Shown: one piece after another, positions 53,191 to 64,000 of the stretch
How positions within the stretch are numbered: the first letter of the stretch is position 1
How the letters are laid out: the number at the start of each line of letters is the position of its first letter
Assembly: GCF_900090045.1 (NCBI RefSeq)
Contig: NC_041777.1
Span: 1,174,501-1,238,500 of the forward strand
DNA from: Plasmodium malariae
Lineage: Eukaryota; Apicomplexa; Aconoidasida; Haemosporida; Plasmodiidae
Direction: 5' to 3'
DNA: 64,000 nt
Program-made: the position numbers and the translations under genes
The notes under the pieces: generated by a model
What the model saw: only the letters and a program-made list of their open reading frames with translations
Databases searched by the model: none
Told to the model about the DNA's origin: nothing

Positions 53191-55174
53191 TCAAATTTCA
53201 TGTCGCTTTTTTTCTTCTTTATTACATATTACTTTACATTCTACTTCTTTATTTTTTAGAGGTATTACAAAATTTAAATAACGTTTGTTTTTAGCTGTAT
53301 TTCATCTTAAATAAATTTTGGTTGTATTCGTATGAATTTATGAAATGTGTTTTTCTGCTATATCATGGGATTTTTTGATTGTTCCATCATTAACTATAGA
53401 ATTTGCATATATGTCATTTTCTCTTCTCCAGTCTTCTATCTCATTCCTGAAATTTTTATTTTCTATATGTGCATGTAATTCCTTATTTCTTTTATTTTCT
53501 ATATCATTGTTATTATATTCAATTATATTTTCTGTAATTTCTTGTTTGTTACCTGAATATACTTCTGCCTTCCATTCGTTTATTGAACTATCCAAGTATG
53601 ATTTCCTATTATTAAAATTTACCTCTTTTGTACATTCTTCTAATATCGACATAAGCACAAGGATACACAGCTTTGTCAATAATTTTTTTTTTATATATTT
53701 ATATAATTCTTTATAATTTTCTTTGTTCTGCAATTCTTCTATATTTATTAATGATATATAATTTATGGTTTCTTCACTTACACATTCTTCTGATATACTC
53801 TGCAACTTCTCTGTTAATACCTTAAGCCATTCCTGTTCCAAATACTGTTCTATAATATTACAGTTTTCTGATATCCATTGTTTCCATAGATCTTTCTCTA
53901 TTTCTAAGAATGGAATTTTTCGATTTTCATTAGAAGATTTCTTTTTTAATTTTTCAATTTCTTGTATATAAGCGAGTTCTTTTTTCCATTCGTTTTTCAA
54001 ATTATTATACCAGTCTTCTTTTTTCAATTTTGCAAAAAGATATCTATGTCTTTCTACCCATTTATTCCATAGAATATTTTGTTTTTTAATATCATTGCTA
54101 CTTTTAATATTTTCTTTTATTAGATCATTATCTGTTAAATTAGGATTGGTTCTATAATTCTCTTTTGCTAACTTATCTATACATATTTCTAAGAATGCTT
54201 CTTTGTTGTTTTCCCAGTCTTCATTTCTGCATTCTTCAAGTACTTTCTTATGTACTTCTATTATGGTATTGGATCTGTCTTTTTGTCGCTTTGACGAATT
54301 TACATTTTTTGTAAGTTCATTTATTTTAATTGTTTTTATGATTTCTTCATCATCATATATAGGGTTTACTAAATGATCATCTGTAAAATGTTTACTTTTA
54401 TTGTTAGAAAATGAAGGTACCAGTAATCTCAGAAATTTCACCTGTTTTCTTCTTATTTTCTTTTTTTGTTTGAACAATCCTATTAAAGCGTACTATAATA
54501 TAAAAAATAGATATTTATAAAGTAAATTATAACAGTAAACAAATCATTACCATATTTCTAATTGTTAAGATCTATTTTACTTTAGTAAAAAGGGAAAATA
54601 AAATAACACATAGGAAACTTATTAGAATAGGAGATATATATGAATTAATTGTATGGTATTTTGAATCTGTAATGGTATTTTAAATGTATATGTTATATAT
54701 TGCAGTTATTTAAAAAATAGAAGAATAAGTAGCATTAATGGTACATATAGTTTTAATTGGCTCATTATAATTTGAAAAACCTGAGGCAGAGGCTGATACT
54801 TCAGGAGACAACTGAGGAGATTCAGGGGAATGATGTGATAGTGACCCTTGAGGATCTGGATCTTGCGGTGCATTAAGATCTGGTGGTAATGTACCCTTAG
54901 ATTGAAGTTGCAGTGGCGTTTCTAAAAATACATTTTGTTCAGTTAGAATATTTTGAATTTCTTCAGTATTACTTTGCGTACCTGAAGATTCCTTTGACAG
55001 AAATTCTTGAGGTTCAGATTCTAATGCTTGCTTAACAACTTGATCAATATTAGTACCGCGTAAAATGTTAGAAAATTTTTTTTCTCTCCGTTTTATTATA
55101 TACATACGAAACCGTAATTTTTTTAGAGATAATAAATAGAATTCGGTATTTATCCTGATTCTTATTATGCCCAC
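53191..55174 (-). pseudogene. STP1: STP1 pseudogene, 5' truncated
   Basis: The main exon (minus strand 54492-53338) encodes a basic juxtamembrane segment (KQKKKIRRKQVKFLRLLVP), IIEVHKKVLEECRNEDWENN, and tryptophan-rich modules (LWNKWVERH, DWYNNLKNEWKKEL), as in STP1/SURFIN intracellular domains. An intron at 54580-54493 (GTAAAA donor, ATTATAG acceptor) joins it to a membrane segment (ISPILISFLCVILFSLFTK). In the same frame, a proline/serine-rich stretch (55174-54710) lies upstream, but two stops (54710-54712 and nearby) separate it from the membrane segment. The cysteine-rich N-terminal domain is missing. At the 3' end, after TAA at 53338 and one more stop, the frame continues coding-like (VIPLKNKEVECKVICNKEEK) to 53191. 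STP1 is a surface-antigen family; this copy should be dead. Sequencing error could explain one stop but hardly all four. Confidence 0.8.
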
Positions 55175-57227
55175 AAAAATTTACATTCTTTTTACAAAAG
55201 ATGCACATAATTATATAATATATAGTGAAAAAATTAAAATAAGAATAAAAAATTTATTTATAAAGGTAAGCTTATATTTACTATTGCACAACCTCAAATA
55301 ATAATGGGAGTTTAAGTATAGTATAATAATAAAAATGAAATAGTAAAAATAAAAAGGATCATTTAACAAAATAAAACTTCTATTTAATGAATTTTCAGTG
55401 AACAAAATTTTTTACAGGTACAATATATACTACTAAGTTATTTTTATTATTATTCATATAATTATTTCCATAATTTAATTAGGAAAAAATCATTCATTTT
55501 TAAAAAGAAAAAAAAAATTTTACGAGCTACAATTTTTACGAATATTTATATGTGTAACCATAATGTACAGTTATATATAATTATAGATTAAGAATTATGA
55601 AAGACCTAAAAAAAATTGTAATAGGAAAATGTAATGAAAGAACTTATATAATACTGTTAGAAGTAATGTATAAAATGTAATCATATATATTAAGAGAGAA
55701 ATCATTTAGGTATATAAAAATAAAATGGAATTCATGTTTTATATTAACAAGTATTAACATTAAGTATAACAAATTATATTAATGTGAAATACTAAAATTT
55801 TGTTTACGTACTGCAAAATATACATATAAAATAGAATTATAAATACTAAAATTAATAAAAAAGGATATATTAAAAAAAATAAATAATAATATATTTAATA
55901 TAGTACATGTGATAATTGTGGTTAATAATGGTTTCCTTTCTTCATATACTAATATATAAGATAAAGATTTATTCGATAATTTATTTTAATAACTCCATAA
56001 AATTAATACTGTAAAATAGTGGTGACAAACCCCTTATAAGTAGAGTACGTAATATGTTAGTAATGTTCACTATAATTATAATATAGTCAAATAAATTATT
56101 AGTTTTATATATATTTCTGAAAAATATCAATTATACAAAATTTATTTTAATTATATTTTATTTAAATATTTTTATCCTTAATTTTATAAAAATTTTATAT
56201 AAGACAGTGCACTACATTCTCAATAAATATGTAGTTATAATAATAATTTAAATAAATTAATTTTAGGCGTATATCATTTTTATTAAATTAAAAATTATTA
56301 AAGTTTATTTTTTTAAGGATTCAGTTAATCTCTATAAAAATATTAAACATTTACTTTTAATAGAATTAATAAGTTGTTGCTATATATATTGATGTTATTA
56401 ATTAAAGTTTCATAAAATGTATTTTAAGAACTTTGAAAATTATAAAAGCATAATATTTATAAGTATAAAGTAGAGAGATATAAAAGATAAATATATATAT
56501 CAAGGAAATAGGTCTATATATTAAATGTAAAATGGATATTTTTAAATTATTTTTTTACACATAATCATTCCAAAATTTAATATTACATATTATATAAATA
56601 TTTCATTAAATATATTTAAAGACAAATATAGCATGAATTTATATATTATTAATAATTTCTTAACTTTAATATTTGCAACGAAATTATAAGTAATTAAACA
56701 GACAAAGTATTTTGTCAGATTAATTATAAATATATAATTACATATTTCAGAGAAGAATTTCTTATAATAATATATGTAAAAAAATTATTTTGTCATTAAT
56801 ATATACCCAAAAATCCTTATAAAAAAAATTATATAAATGTATATATGAAATAATTTCTGAATATGTATATTAAAATAAACGTTATCCTACTTGATATATG
56901 TAATTAAGTGGTGTAACATTTAAGTAAGTTAGAAAATTTTAAAATATCGTTATTCTTATTTATTCTTTTGTTATATATATCTTATAAATACTATATCATA
57001 TTTATAAATGTTACTTTTACATGAAAATAATTATGTTAATATAGTTTATATCTCAAAAAAAAATTGAAAAAAAATTAAAAGAATATAATTACTATATACT
57101 TTTTTAAATATTTAATATAACATAAGAAAAATACTAATTTCTAATGTGATATATATATAAAAAATTATTTAAAAAAAATGTTTTTTCTTTTATTTCTAAT
57201 ATTCCAGGAATTAACCCATCTTTAAAA
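55175..57227. other. 5' flank of third plus-strand PIR gene
   Basis: No gene. The minus-strand frame at 55211-55405 is aromatic-rich low complexity. The region aligns by eye with 4.8-6.8 kb, including TATTAAGAGAG and a polyT-rich 3' end. It begins where the truncated STP1 sequence ends, which suggests the block boundary cut the STP1 gene. Confidence 0.6.
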
Positions 57228-58464
57228 ATGACATCTATGCTAGAGGTTTATATACTTTTTAATAATACATTATATTTAATATTCATTGAATAATATTTGT
57301 TTTTTTAAATAAATACATTAATAAAATTATTCTGAGTAATAATATTTTCCCATTATTTGTAATTTTTTTTTTTTTTTTAATTCTAAGAAAAGTCATTTAG
57401 ATTTATTATCTTCAAGAGATTATAGAGGTTTTGAATCATCAGGGGTCTATTATTGTTACGATGAAGAAGATAAAATTAAACCATTTAAATCTCAATTAAA
57501 TAGTTACAAAGATATTAAGAGTGTTGAAGATAAGATTCTACATGCTTTATGTTTCATATCTTTTTCTAATAATGATAATAAGTGTAATGAACAATGTCAT
57601 AGTTTGTACTACTGGATAGGTAATAAATTATTTAATACATTATCAAATGAAGGTTCGTTCTCAGATATTATTAAAGTATTTGAAAATTGTTCAGAAAAAA
57701 TTGCTGGAAGGGATAAGTGCAAGTGTGATTTTTTTGGAAGTATTAGTAAGGAGGAGTTTAATAAAATGAAGATTGTGTATGAATATTGTAAATATCATGA
57801 TACTATTGAGGGAACTCTTAAGTTTCATAGTAATTTGTGTGATAGTGCATCTAAAGTATACCTTGATCAAGCTACCAATACATATAATGAAGTGTATGAA
57901 ATCTGTAATTCATCCAGTTCTAAGGGTTACTGTGCAGTACTTAAGAAACATGTTCCTGAATGTTTTAGGAATAAGCTACGTACTTTGAAGTATGAAATAA
58001 AAGAATATCATTCAGAATCTAGTGATTTGAAAAGAATAGATGATCATTTTCCTGGTGGAACGACACCTACAACTGGTCAATCTACTTATAATATATCTCA
58101 AATTTTAATGTTGGTTGCTTTTCCTCTTGCAGGAATTTTATTTATTAGCTTTATTCTATATAAGGTAAATAGAAATAAAGAATATAAATATAAGTATTCT
58201 AATTTACTAATATATATTTATCTTTAATAAAGAAAAAAATAATAAATATTTATTTAATAATTCTAATATAAACTTCTTATATGAATCGCTTTAAAATAGT
58301 TTACTCCAATTGTCTCCTGGATAAATACAAAATTAATAAGGAAAAAATTAATTAGACGTAGTCTAGATGATAGTCATAAACATGAATTAACAGAATACAT
58401 GTCTACACATGCATTATCAAATTTAAGGAGAAGAAAAGTAAATATAGCCTATCACCCTGCGTGA
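57228..58464 (+). CDS. pir: PIR variant antigen, 3 exons
   Basis: Proposed exons are 57228-57245, 57388-58164 and 58300-58464, all phase 0, about 319 residues. Exon 1 is MTSMLE before a GTTTAT donor; an internal ATG would give MLE. Exon 2 follows TTCTAAG and reads KSHLDLLSSRDYRGF, then CNEQCHSLYYWIGNKLFN, KCKCDF and EYCKYHDTIE, aligning throughout with the PIR gene at 6.8 kb. A membrane segment lies at about residues 245-264 (ILMLVAFPLAGILFISFIL). Exon 3 begins FTPIVSW, is strongly basic, and ends RRRKVNIAYHPA, the usual PIR tail. The frame is open well upstream of position 57604. It is intact and shares a duplicated block with the frameshifted fam gene downstream. Confidence 0.94.
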
Positions 58465-61400
58465 AGTTAATTTACTAAAGACAAAGGCTACATTAAATGA
58501 GTTATTACTACGAATGTTAATTTTATAAAAATTGTTTTTACGTAGATATTTCTATTAAAAAAACAAAAAAAATATATAACAAACATAATTTAGAATATTT
58601 AAAAATAGTAATGGAAATAGTACTTTATATTATTTGGATGTACTGCAGAACATACTTGGTTGATAACTTATCTCTATAAAGAAGATGATTAATTGAAATA
58701 TGTATAAAATTTTAAATAGGAAAATAATTGAAGGACGTTAAATTAAAAATTTGGATGCTTGTTACCTCCTAATTTACCAATATCCCATTATACAATTAAG
58801 AGAGAAATAAAAGATTTTCAGTTAATGTGTTTATTAAAGATAAATATTTTCTTATATATAATAGTTTTATAAAAGTCTTAATTTAAAGCAGTAAATGAAT
58901 CGTATGACGAATTTATTGAATAGGTTAGTAAGGTGTTAATTATTATTATAACATAAGAAAAGTCCATACTATAAAAGAGATAATATATAATATACCAAGA
59001 GTAAAATATAAAATATACAAAAAAGTAATTATATATATTGTAAATTATACAATATAAAATATAAAGTTTAATTTTAGAAGTATTCTATAAAGATAAATTA
59101 GAGTATATAAAAAAAAATTTTATACATATATGAAATATTAAGTGTTTCATTTGCCCTAAACGACCATTAGAAAAGCTTGGATATCAAAAATATTAAATTT
59201 ATATTAATTTTTATTATGTATATTTTTATTAATAAATTTTATATATAGAATATATTCTCTGTAGTTTCATATTGTAGAAACGTTTTATGTAGAAATAAAA
59301 CAGTGAACTCAAAAATATTTTATTGGTCATCGTAGACGAATAAAATTGGGATATTTTTATTGATAAAAAAGTTTATTCTTATTATCATGTTAGATAATTA
59401 ACTAATGCACATAATTTGCTAAAATTTATCAATATATTTTGTTTATATGAAATATAAAGATGATCTGTTAAAAATTAAGATAGCTCACATTAAATCAAAA
59501 CGTTTAAGGATGTTGTGTTGTAAATATACCTTTATATCATACATATATGTATTTATATTTTCTACTAAAAATATATAATGTATGGTTAAAATATAAATAT
59601 ACATTAATAATATATATACTATATATTTAAGGGATATATTTATAAATTTAATGTTTAAATAATAAAAACCTAATTATAAGATTTTCAAGAATAAAACATA
59701 TGTTAGCTTACATAATAGAGTAGAATCTCTTGTACAGAACAATGAAACTATTTCTCTATATTTGAGTGCGTAAAATAACAATAGTTTTATTATTTTTGAA
59801 TATAATACCATATTATTAATGTTTAAAATATACATGATCATAGCAAATATATAATATAACATTAGTATATTAACAATGTATAAGCAATAAAAAATGAAAA
59901 ATATATCAAGAAAAATGATTTAATGAAAAAGTGAATAATATGAATAACTATAAAAAAATTTAATCTAAATATAAATTTGCATAATAAATCTATATTACTA
60001 AAACTATAAAACAAACAAAATATATAAATAGTTGTAAAATATTAAATATATATATTATAGAACTAAAACTTTTTTTTTTTTTAAATATTTTTTATAGGAG
60101 TATTTTTTTTAGGAAAATTATTATAAATTTACTATTATATTATTAAAGTAATATGTTTAATATATTATATTTTTATAATTATTCCTAGTTAGCGTAAGTA
60201 AGAGTGATCAATAAAAATATTCGTATATGCATATTTCTTGTTGTGAAGATATATTTCTTAAAACATAACCTTTATTTCAGTTATTTTAGTTTAAGACAAG
60301 TTATATTTTTACAAATAATTTTAAGAGTTATATATTTGCTTATGAATAAGCTATAAATAATTTATTCTAAACTCTATAACAATCGAATAAAAAGTATCTA
60401 TATATAAAAGAATTTTCTGTGTATTATTCTTTAATATTTAATATTTTATATATTAAAATATCTTTTTTCTTGATAATATTATGTTATATTGTACATTATT
60501 CGATTTGAGTAAAGTTTTAGTGGTATTTTTTTAATGCTACATTAAGTGCTAAAATTGTTATTTTTATAATTTTACATTAATATATATATATATTTTTTTT
60601 TGTTAGTATTAAAAGTTATAATACTTCATGTAATTATATTCTTTTCTTTATTATATACGTATATTTCTAAAGACGGTTTTATTTTGTGTATCATAATACT
60701 GATAAAAAATTTTAAGATATATTTGTATAATTTTAATTTTTAGTAATAATATATGTACAAGGTTATTAATTCTGAGTAATAAAATATGTCAGAAATAAAT
60801 TAAATGATACCTATATTTATTATATTATTAGAGCAGTTACGTAGTTGTTGATTTAATTTAATTTTATAAATATTAATTTAATATATACCATAAAATAAAT
60901 TCATAACGAATGCTATATATATTTATATTAAAGAAAGAATTAGGCAAATACTTTACTAAAACTAAATTATGTGCATAATAACGTATATTATGTAATAATT
61001 ATTTTTTTTTCTTTATTATAGTTCTTTTAAGTATATATATTTAGTCAAAAAAAAAAAAATTAAGAATTTAGAAGCATTTCATTTAAATGTATTGATATAA
61101 GTTAAAAATAATCAAGAAAAGTTGTTGTGAAAAATTTTTTAGCAAAAATAAAAAATTAGTCTTTATTTTCCACTAAACTATACATTTTTTCATGGATTAT
61201 ATAATATAAAATTAATTATACCTATTTAATTATATTATAGCGTATAAAGTACTATATGTGCTTCAGATGAAACTAAATTATGCGTTATAATTGACGTAAT
61301 ATATAATGTTTTTTTTTATGTATTATTAAAACAATTTTTTTATTTATATGAATAATATTTTTAAGAATAATCAAATTTTCTTTTAAAAAAAAATGTTAAT

Positions 61401-61902
61401 AAAATTAGGGTTATTAATATCGTAAAATCCGTAAAATTAGTAATTATTTTTGCAACATGTAGGGAAATGTATTATATATATATTATATACCTTCTATGTA
61501 TTCTATATAAGCTCAATATTTCTAAATATTTAAAAAACATTTTTTTTCATTTTTATATTATGAAAAAGTTTAATAAAAAAAATTATTTTATCAATGCATT
61601 ACTTTAATCAATAAAATTATATATTTTGAATATTTATGAATATATTATATTTTTTTTTAAATAAACTTTGCTTTTTTTTGAAAATATTAAGTTAAAAATA
61701 TTGTAATATACATATAAAGTTTTAATTTTTTTTTTGTAGATGTAAAACTCCACTTAGTTTTTTGCATTATATTAAGTGTTTAAGAAGCAATAATAAAAAT
61801 AAATATTTTAAACAAATGTAGTATTTTTGTTAATTTGAATTATATTATAATAATATTATTTTATTTCTATCTGAACATATCACAATATTAATGGTCTATA
61901 AC
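58465..61902. other. 3.4-kb spacer, copy of 8-11.5 kb
   Basis: No gene. Matches the spacer after the PIR gene at 8 kb, including the poly-T run after TAGAACTAAAAC at about 60.06 kb. A minus-strand frame at 59674-59862 is a chance opening. The end carries the fam upstream element. Confidence 0.6.
61455..61531 (+). promoter_or_regulatory. Conserved upstream element of fam-m gene (61.9 kb)
   Basis: ACATGTAGGGAAATGTAT then CTTCTATGTATTCTATATAA and GCTCAATATTTCTAAATATT. It is the near-copy of the element at 11.03-11.10 kb and lies about 400 bases before the ATG. Confidence 0.5.
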
Positions 61903-62798
61903 ATGGAGCAAATAATTAAGCTGAAATTATGCATTCAATTTTTTGCGTTTATTATTTTAGCTCCGATATATCATTTTAGCAGTGATGTACTATGATTATT
62001 CCATATAAAGACAATTTTATTATTTATATTCTTAGTTTTATATATTAATTAATGATGTTTTTTATCATTTCATTCTGTATTCTAATATGTGACAAATATT
62101 TACTCTTCTCTTTTTTTTTAGATCATGTTTAACAAATCACTGAATGTGAAATGGAATCTCGATAGTACATCAGAAGCAATACATTATCGACTACTAGCAA
62201 AATATAAAAAGGATCAGGATTCAAATACATTAGGTTTAACAGAAGATATATTAAATAATATGAAATGCAAGAAAATAAAGATATGTAATAATGAAAAATT
62301 GACCAAAGGTAAAAACAAACAATCAAACGGAAATTTACTAAATAAGCAGCAATACTACACGGAAATTATAGATTATAATAGTGGAATGTTTGATGGAAAA
62401 CATTTTCATTTTCAAAAAAAATGGATAAAGAAAAAAGATTTTGATGACATTGTTGAAAAAAAGAGAAGAATTTGTGATATAGATTTAAAGAAAATAAAAT
62501 TTAGGAATTACGGTTTTGGATTTACTCTATTTTTTATTTTTTTATTCCTGGGAATAGGAATCCCAATATCACCAGGATTAACATTTTTGAAAGTTGAATG
62601 GAAAACAATTGAAAGTAATACATTAGGTAATTTTTTTATAATGTTACATGTAAGTTGACAGAATATACAGACAAATATTCTGTAATAGTATTCTTTAGCT
62701 TTCTCATGATTATATTATCTGTTATACTTATAATAGCAATTTATAAGATTTTAAGGAATAATGAAAAATATGAAAAAATTAAGTTAATGTCTGAGTAA
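61903..62798 (+). pseudogene. Fam-m-type gene with C-terminal frameshift
   Basis: Exon 1 (61903-61986, MEQIIKLKLCIQFFAFIILAPIYHFSSD) and exon 2 from 62122 follow the family plan, with a GTACTA donor as in the partner gene's GTAATA. PEXEL-like RLLAK is at residues 51-55, and GMFDGKHFHFQKKW and KIKFRNYGFGFTLFF match the 11.5- and 30.5-kb genes. The first membrane segment is at about residues 160-177. The frame ends at a TGA at 62656-62658 after NFFIMLHVS. In another frame, from 62652, the family's second membrane segment and tail (YKILRNNEKYEKIKLMSE) continue to a TAA at 62796-62798. A shift of one base near 62650 explains both. So the gene is either a recent pseudogene, or intact with a sequence error. 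Without the shift it would be about 260 residues, like its paralogues. Confidence 0.82.
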
Positions 62799-64000
62799 AA
62801 TAGATAATAGGGAATATATATCTTTATCTAGAGAAACTTTTAATATGAAAAACTATGATATTATTAGTTATTTACTTAATAAACATGCATGTAATATCAA
62901 ACGTATTATAAACAGGTGTGTATATCTGATTTCTTCGATATAAAAATATAAATAGTTATATTTTTTATGTTCTTGTGTATTTGAATTTTTTAATGTTTTC
63001 GAACAGGTATTTTAAATTATTAATTTAACTCAATATAAACAATTGTATATTAAAATACATTTATATAAAAATATGTTTGTTCATTAAAATTAATAAATGA
63101 TACCACAATTCATATAATTATTTTGAATTGTGATAATTTATATTCCTGCAAAGTAATTCTTCTTATTATTTTGCATCTCATTCTAGTCTGAAATTATTAA
63201 TTATTTAGGTTTTTATGAAAACACATTGTAGATTTTAAATAGAGAAATATGTATTTTTTTATATATTATGAAAGGGATCTTATGTTGTTTGATACATTTA
63301 TACATATATGCATATATATATATATATGTATATATTACTAAGAAGAATAATTAATATTTATTATATAAAGGGTATTTCATTAGAAACATGGAATAAAACA
63401 TATTTATTGAAAGAATAATTATAGTTACTTTTATTTTTTTTTTGTTGTATAAATATGAATTTAATTTATATCATAAAAAACATAACTTTATAATTATTGG
63501 CTACTTATATGTTCTTACTAACTTGGAGATACTGAATCGTTTCAATAAAATAAAAAATTAAAAAAATATATAATTTTACTATTATTATTAATGAGACAGT
63601 AACTCAATTTTATAAAAATTACTAAAATATGTATGTTACTAATAGTCGTTAAATGAATAATATATATATATTATTTGTTTGTTTTTATTATTAAAGGATT
63701 AAACGGATGAATTAAAATTAATCAAATATTTATGGATCATTTATTGAAATAATTTTCGTTTTAATAATTGTCAGATATTATAAATTTCCCATGAATTTAA
63801 TTTAACATATCTCAGATTAAATTCTTTAGTAAGTGGGTTAAAATATTGTCATTAAATAAAGCAAAATATATGTATTTATTTCTTGAATAAGACAAAACTT
63901 TTAGTTCCAATAAAAAATGATATGTTTCCCACGTTACCCTTCATCGAAAATGGTTAAATGATTTTATAATTAAAAAATATATGTTTTTTTTCAATTTAAG
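62799..64000. other. Downstream flank to window end
   Basis: No gene. It resembles the flank after the 11.5-kb gene (ATGTTTGTTC at about 12.66 and 63.07 kb), so the duplicated block extends at least that far. Confidence 0.55.
62940..63000 (+). promoter_or_regulatory. Conserved 3' flank element
   Basis: TATGTTCTTGTGTATTTGAATTTTTTAATG, in two parts, about 170 bases after the stop, the variant of the fam 3' element for this gene. Confidence 0.35.

Larger units (their letters stand above)
55200..63200. repeat. Duplicated block, copy 2 (PIR plus fam-m)
   Basis: The counterpart of about 4800-12900. Gene order, strand, intron sizes and spacer length (3439 versus 3430 bases) agree, and short strings are shared in order throughout. 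In this copy the fam-m-type gene has a frameshift. Limits are approximate. Confidence 0.7.

Noticed and set aside
55211..55405. Minus-strand frame that could have been the missing STP1 N-terminal part
   Set aside because: It has no cysteine-rich domain, is aromatic low complexity, and the same DNA is plain 5' flank in the other duplicated copy.
1..64000. Telomere repeats (TTTAGGG type), regular tandem repeats and CRISPR-like arrays
   Set aside because: None was seen. The window is subtelomeric by gene content, but the chromosome end itself is not in it.

Overview
The window is very AT-rich, with long A/T runs and single-gene islands of coding sequence. Genes are small, have introns, and belong to variant surface-antigen and exported-protein families. 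This is subtelomeric DNA of a malaria parasite. Three things occur together: PIR genes with a 3-9 codon first exon and a short basic third exon, STP1/SURFIN-type tryptophan-rich sequence, and several two-exon genes whose products carry a signal-anchor exon, an RLLxK motif near residue 52 and two later membrane segments. The last set matches the fam-l/fam-m families known from Plasmodium malariae, so P. malariae or a close relative is the best call. No telomere repeat, rRNA, tRNA, CRISPR array or transposon was recognised.

Layout. 0.5-1.7 kb: PIR gene (+). 1.7-6.8 kb: no gene. 6.8-8.0 kb: PIR gene (+). 11.5-12.4 kb: fam-m-type gene. 14.9-15.9 kb: fam-l-type gene. 15.9-26.8 kb: almost 11 kb without an intact gene, including a visibly less AT-rich island (about 19.6-21.6 kb) and short exon-like fragments. 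26.8-27.7 kb: fam-l-type gene. 30.5-31.4 kb: fam-m-type gene. 34.2-36.25 kb: heavily decayed STP1/SURFIN-like exon (+), not previously obvious because stops break it up. 36.9-37.9 kb and 39.9-40.8 kb: two more fam-l-type genes. 44.6-45.5 kb: broken exported-protein gene. 48.2-49.4 kb: PIR gene on the minus strand, of a different clade. 53.2-55.2 kb: 5'-truncated, stop-containing STP1 pseudogene (-). 57.2-58.5 kb: third plus-strand PIR gene. 61.9-62.8 kb: fam-m-type gene with a frameshift.

The stretches about 4.8-12.9 kb and 55.2-63.2 kb look like two copies of one ancestral block (5' flank, PIR gene, about 3.4 kb spacer, fam-m-type gene). The fam genes also share flanking DNA: a TACATTCTATAT-like element about 400 bases before the start codon and a TTTTTGTGAATTTGAAT-like element 160-185 bases after the stop. 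This suggests they spread as gene-plus-flank units.

No operon or pathway is encoded. Each gene is a separate transcription unit. The PIR products are expected at the parasite or host-cell membranes. The fam products are expected to enter the secretory pathway and probably be exported into the infected red cell. STP1 products are surface or Maurer's-cleft-type proteins in related species, but both STP1 copies here are broken. Fam-l versus fam-m naming of the two subtypes is from memory and could be swapped; the subtypes themselves are clear in the sequence.
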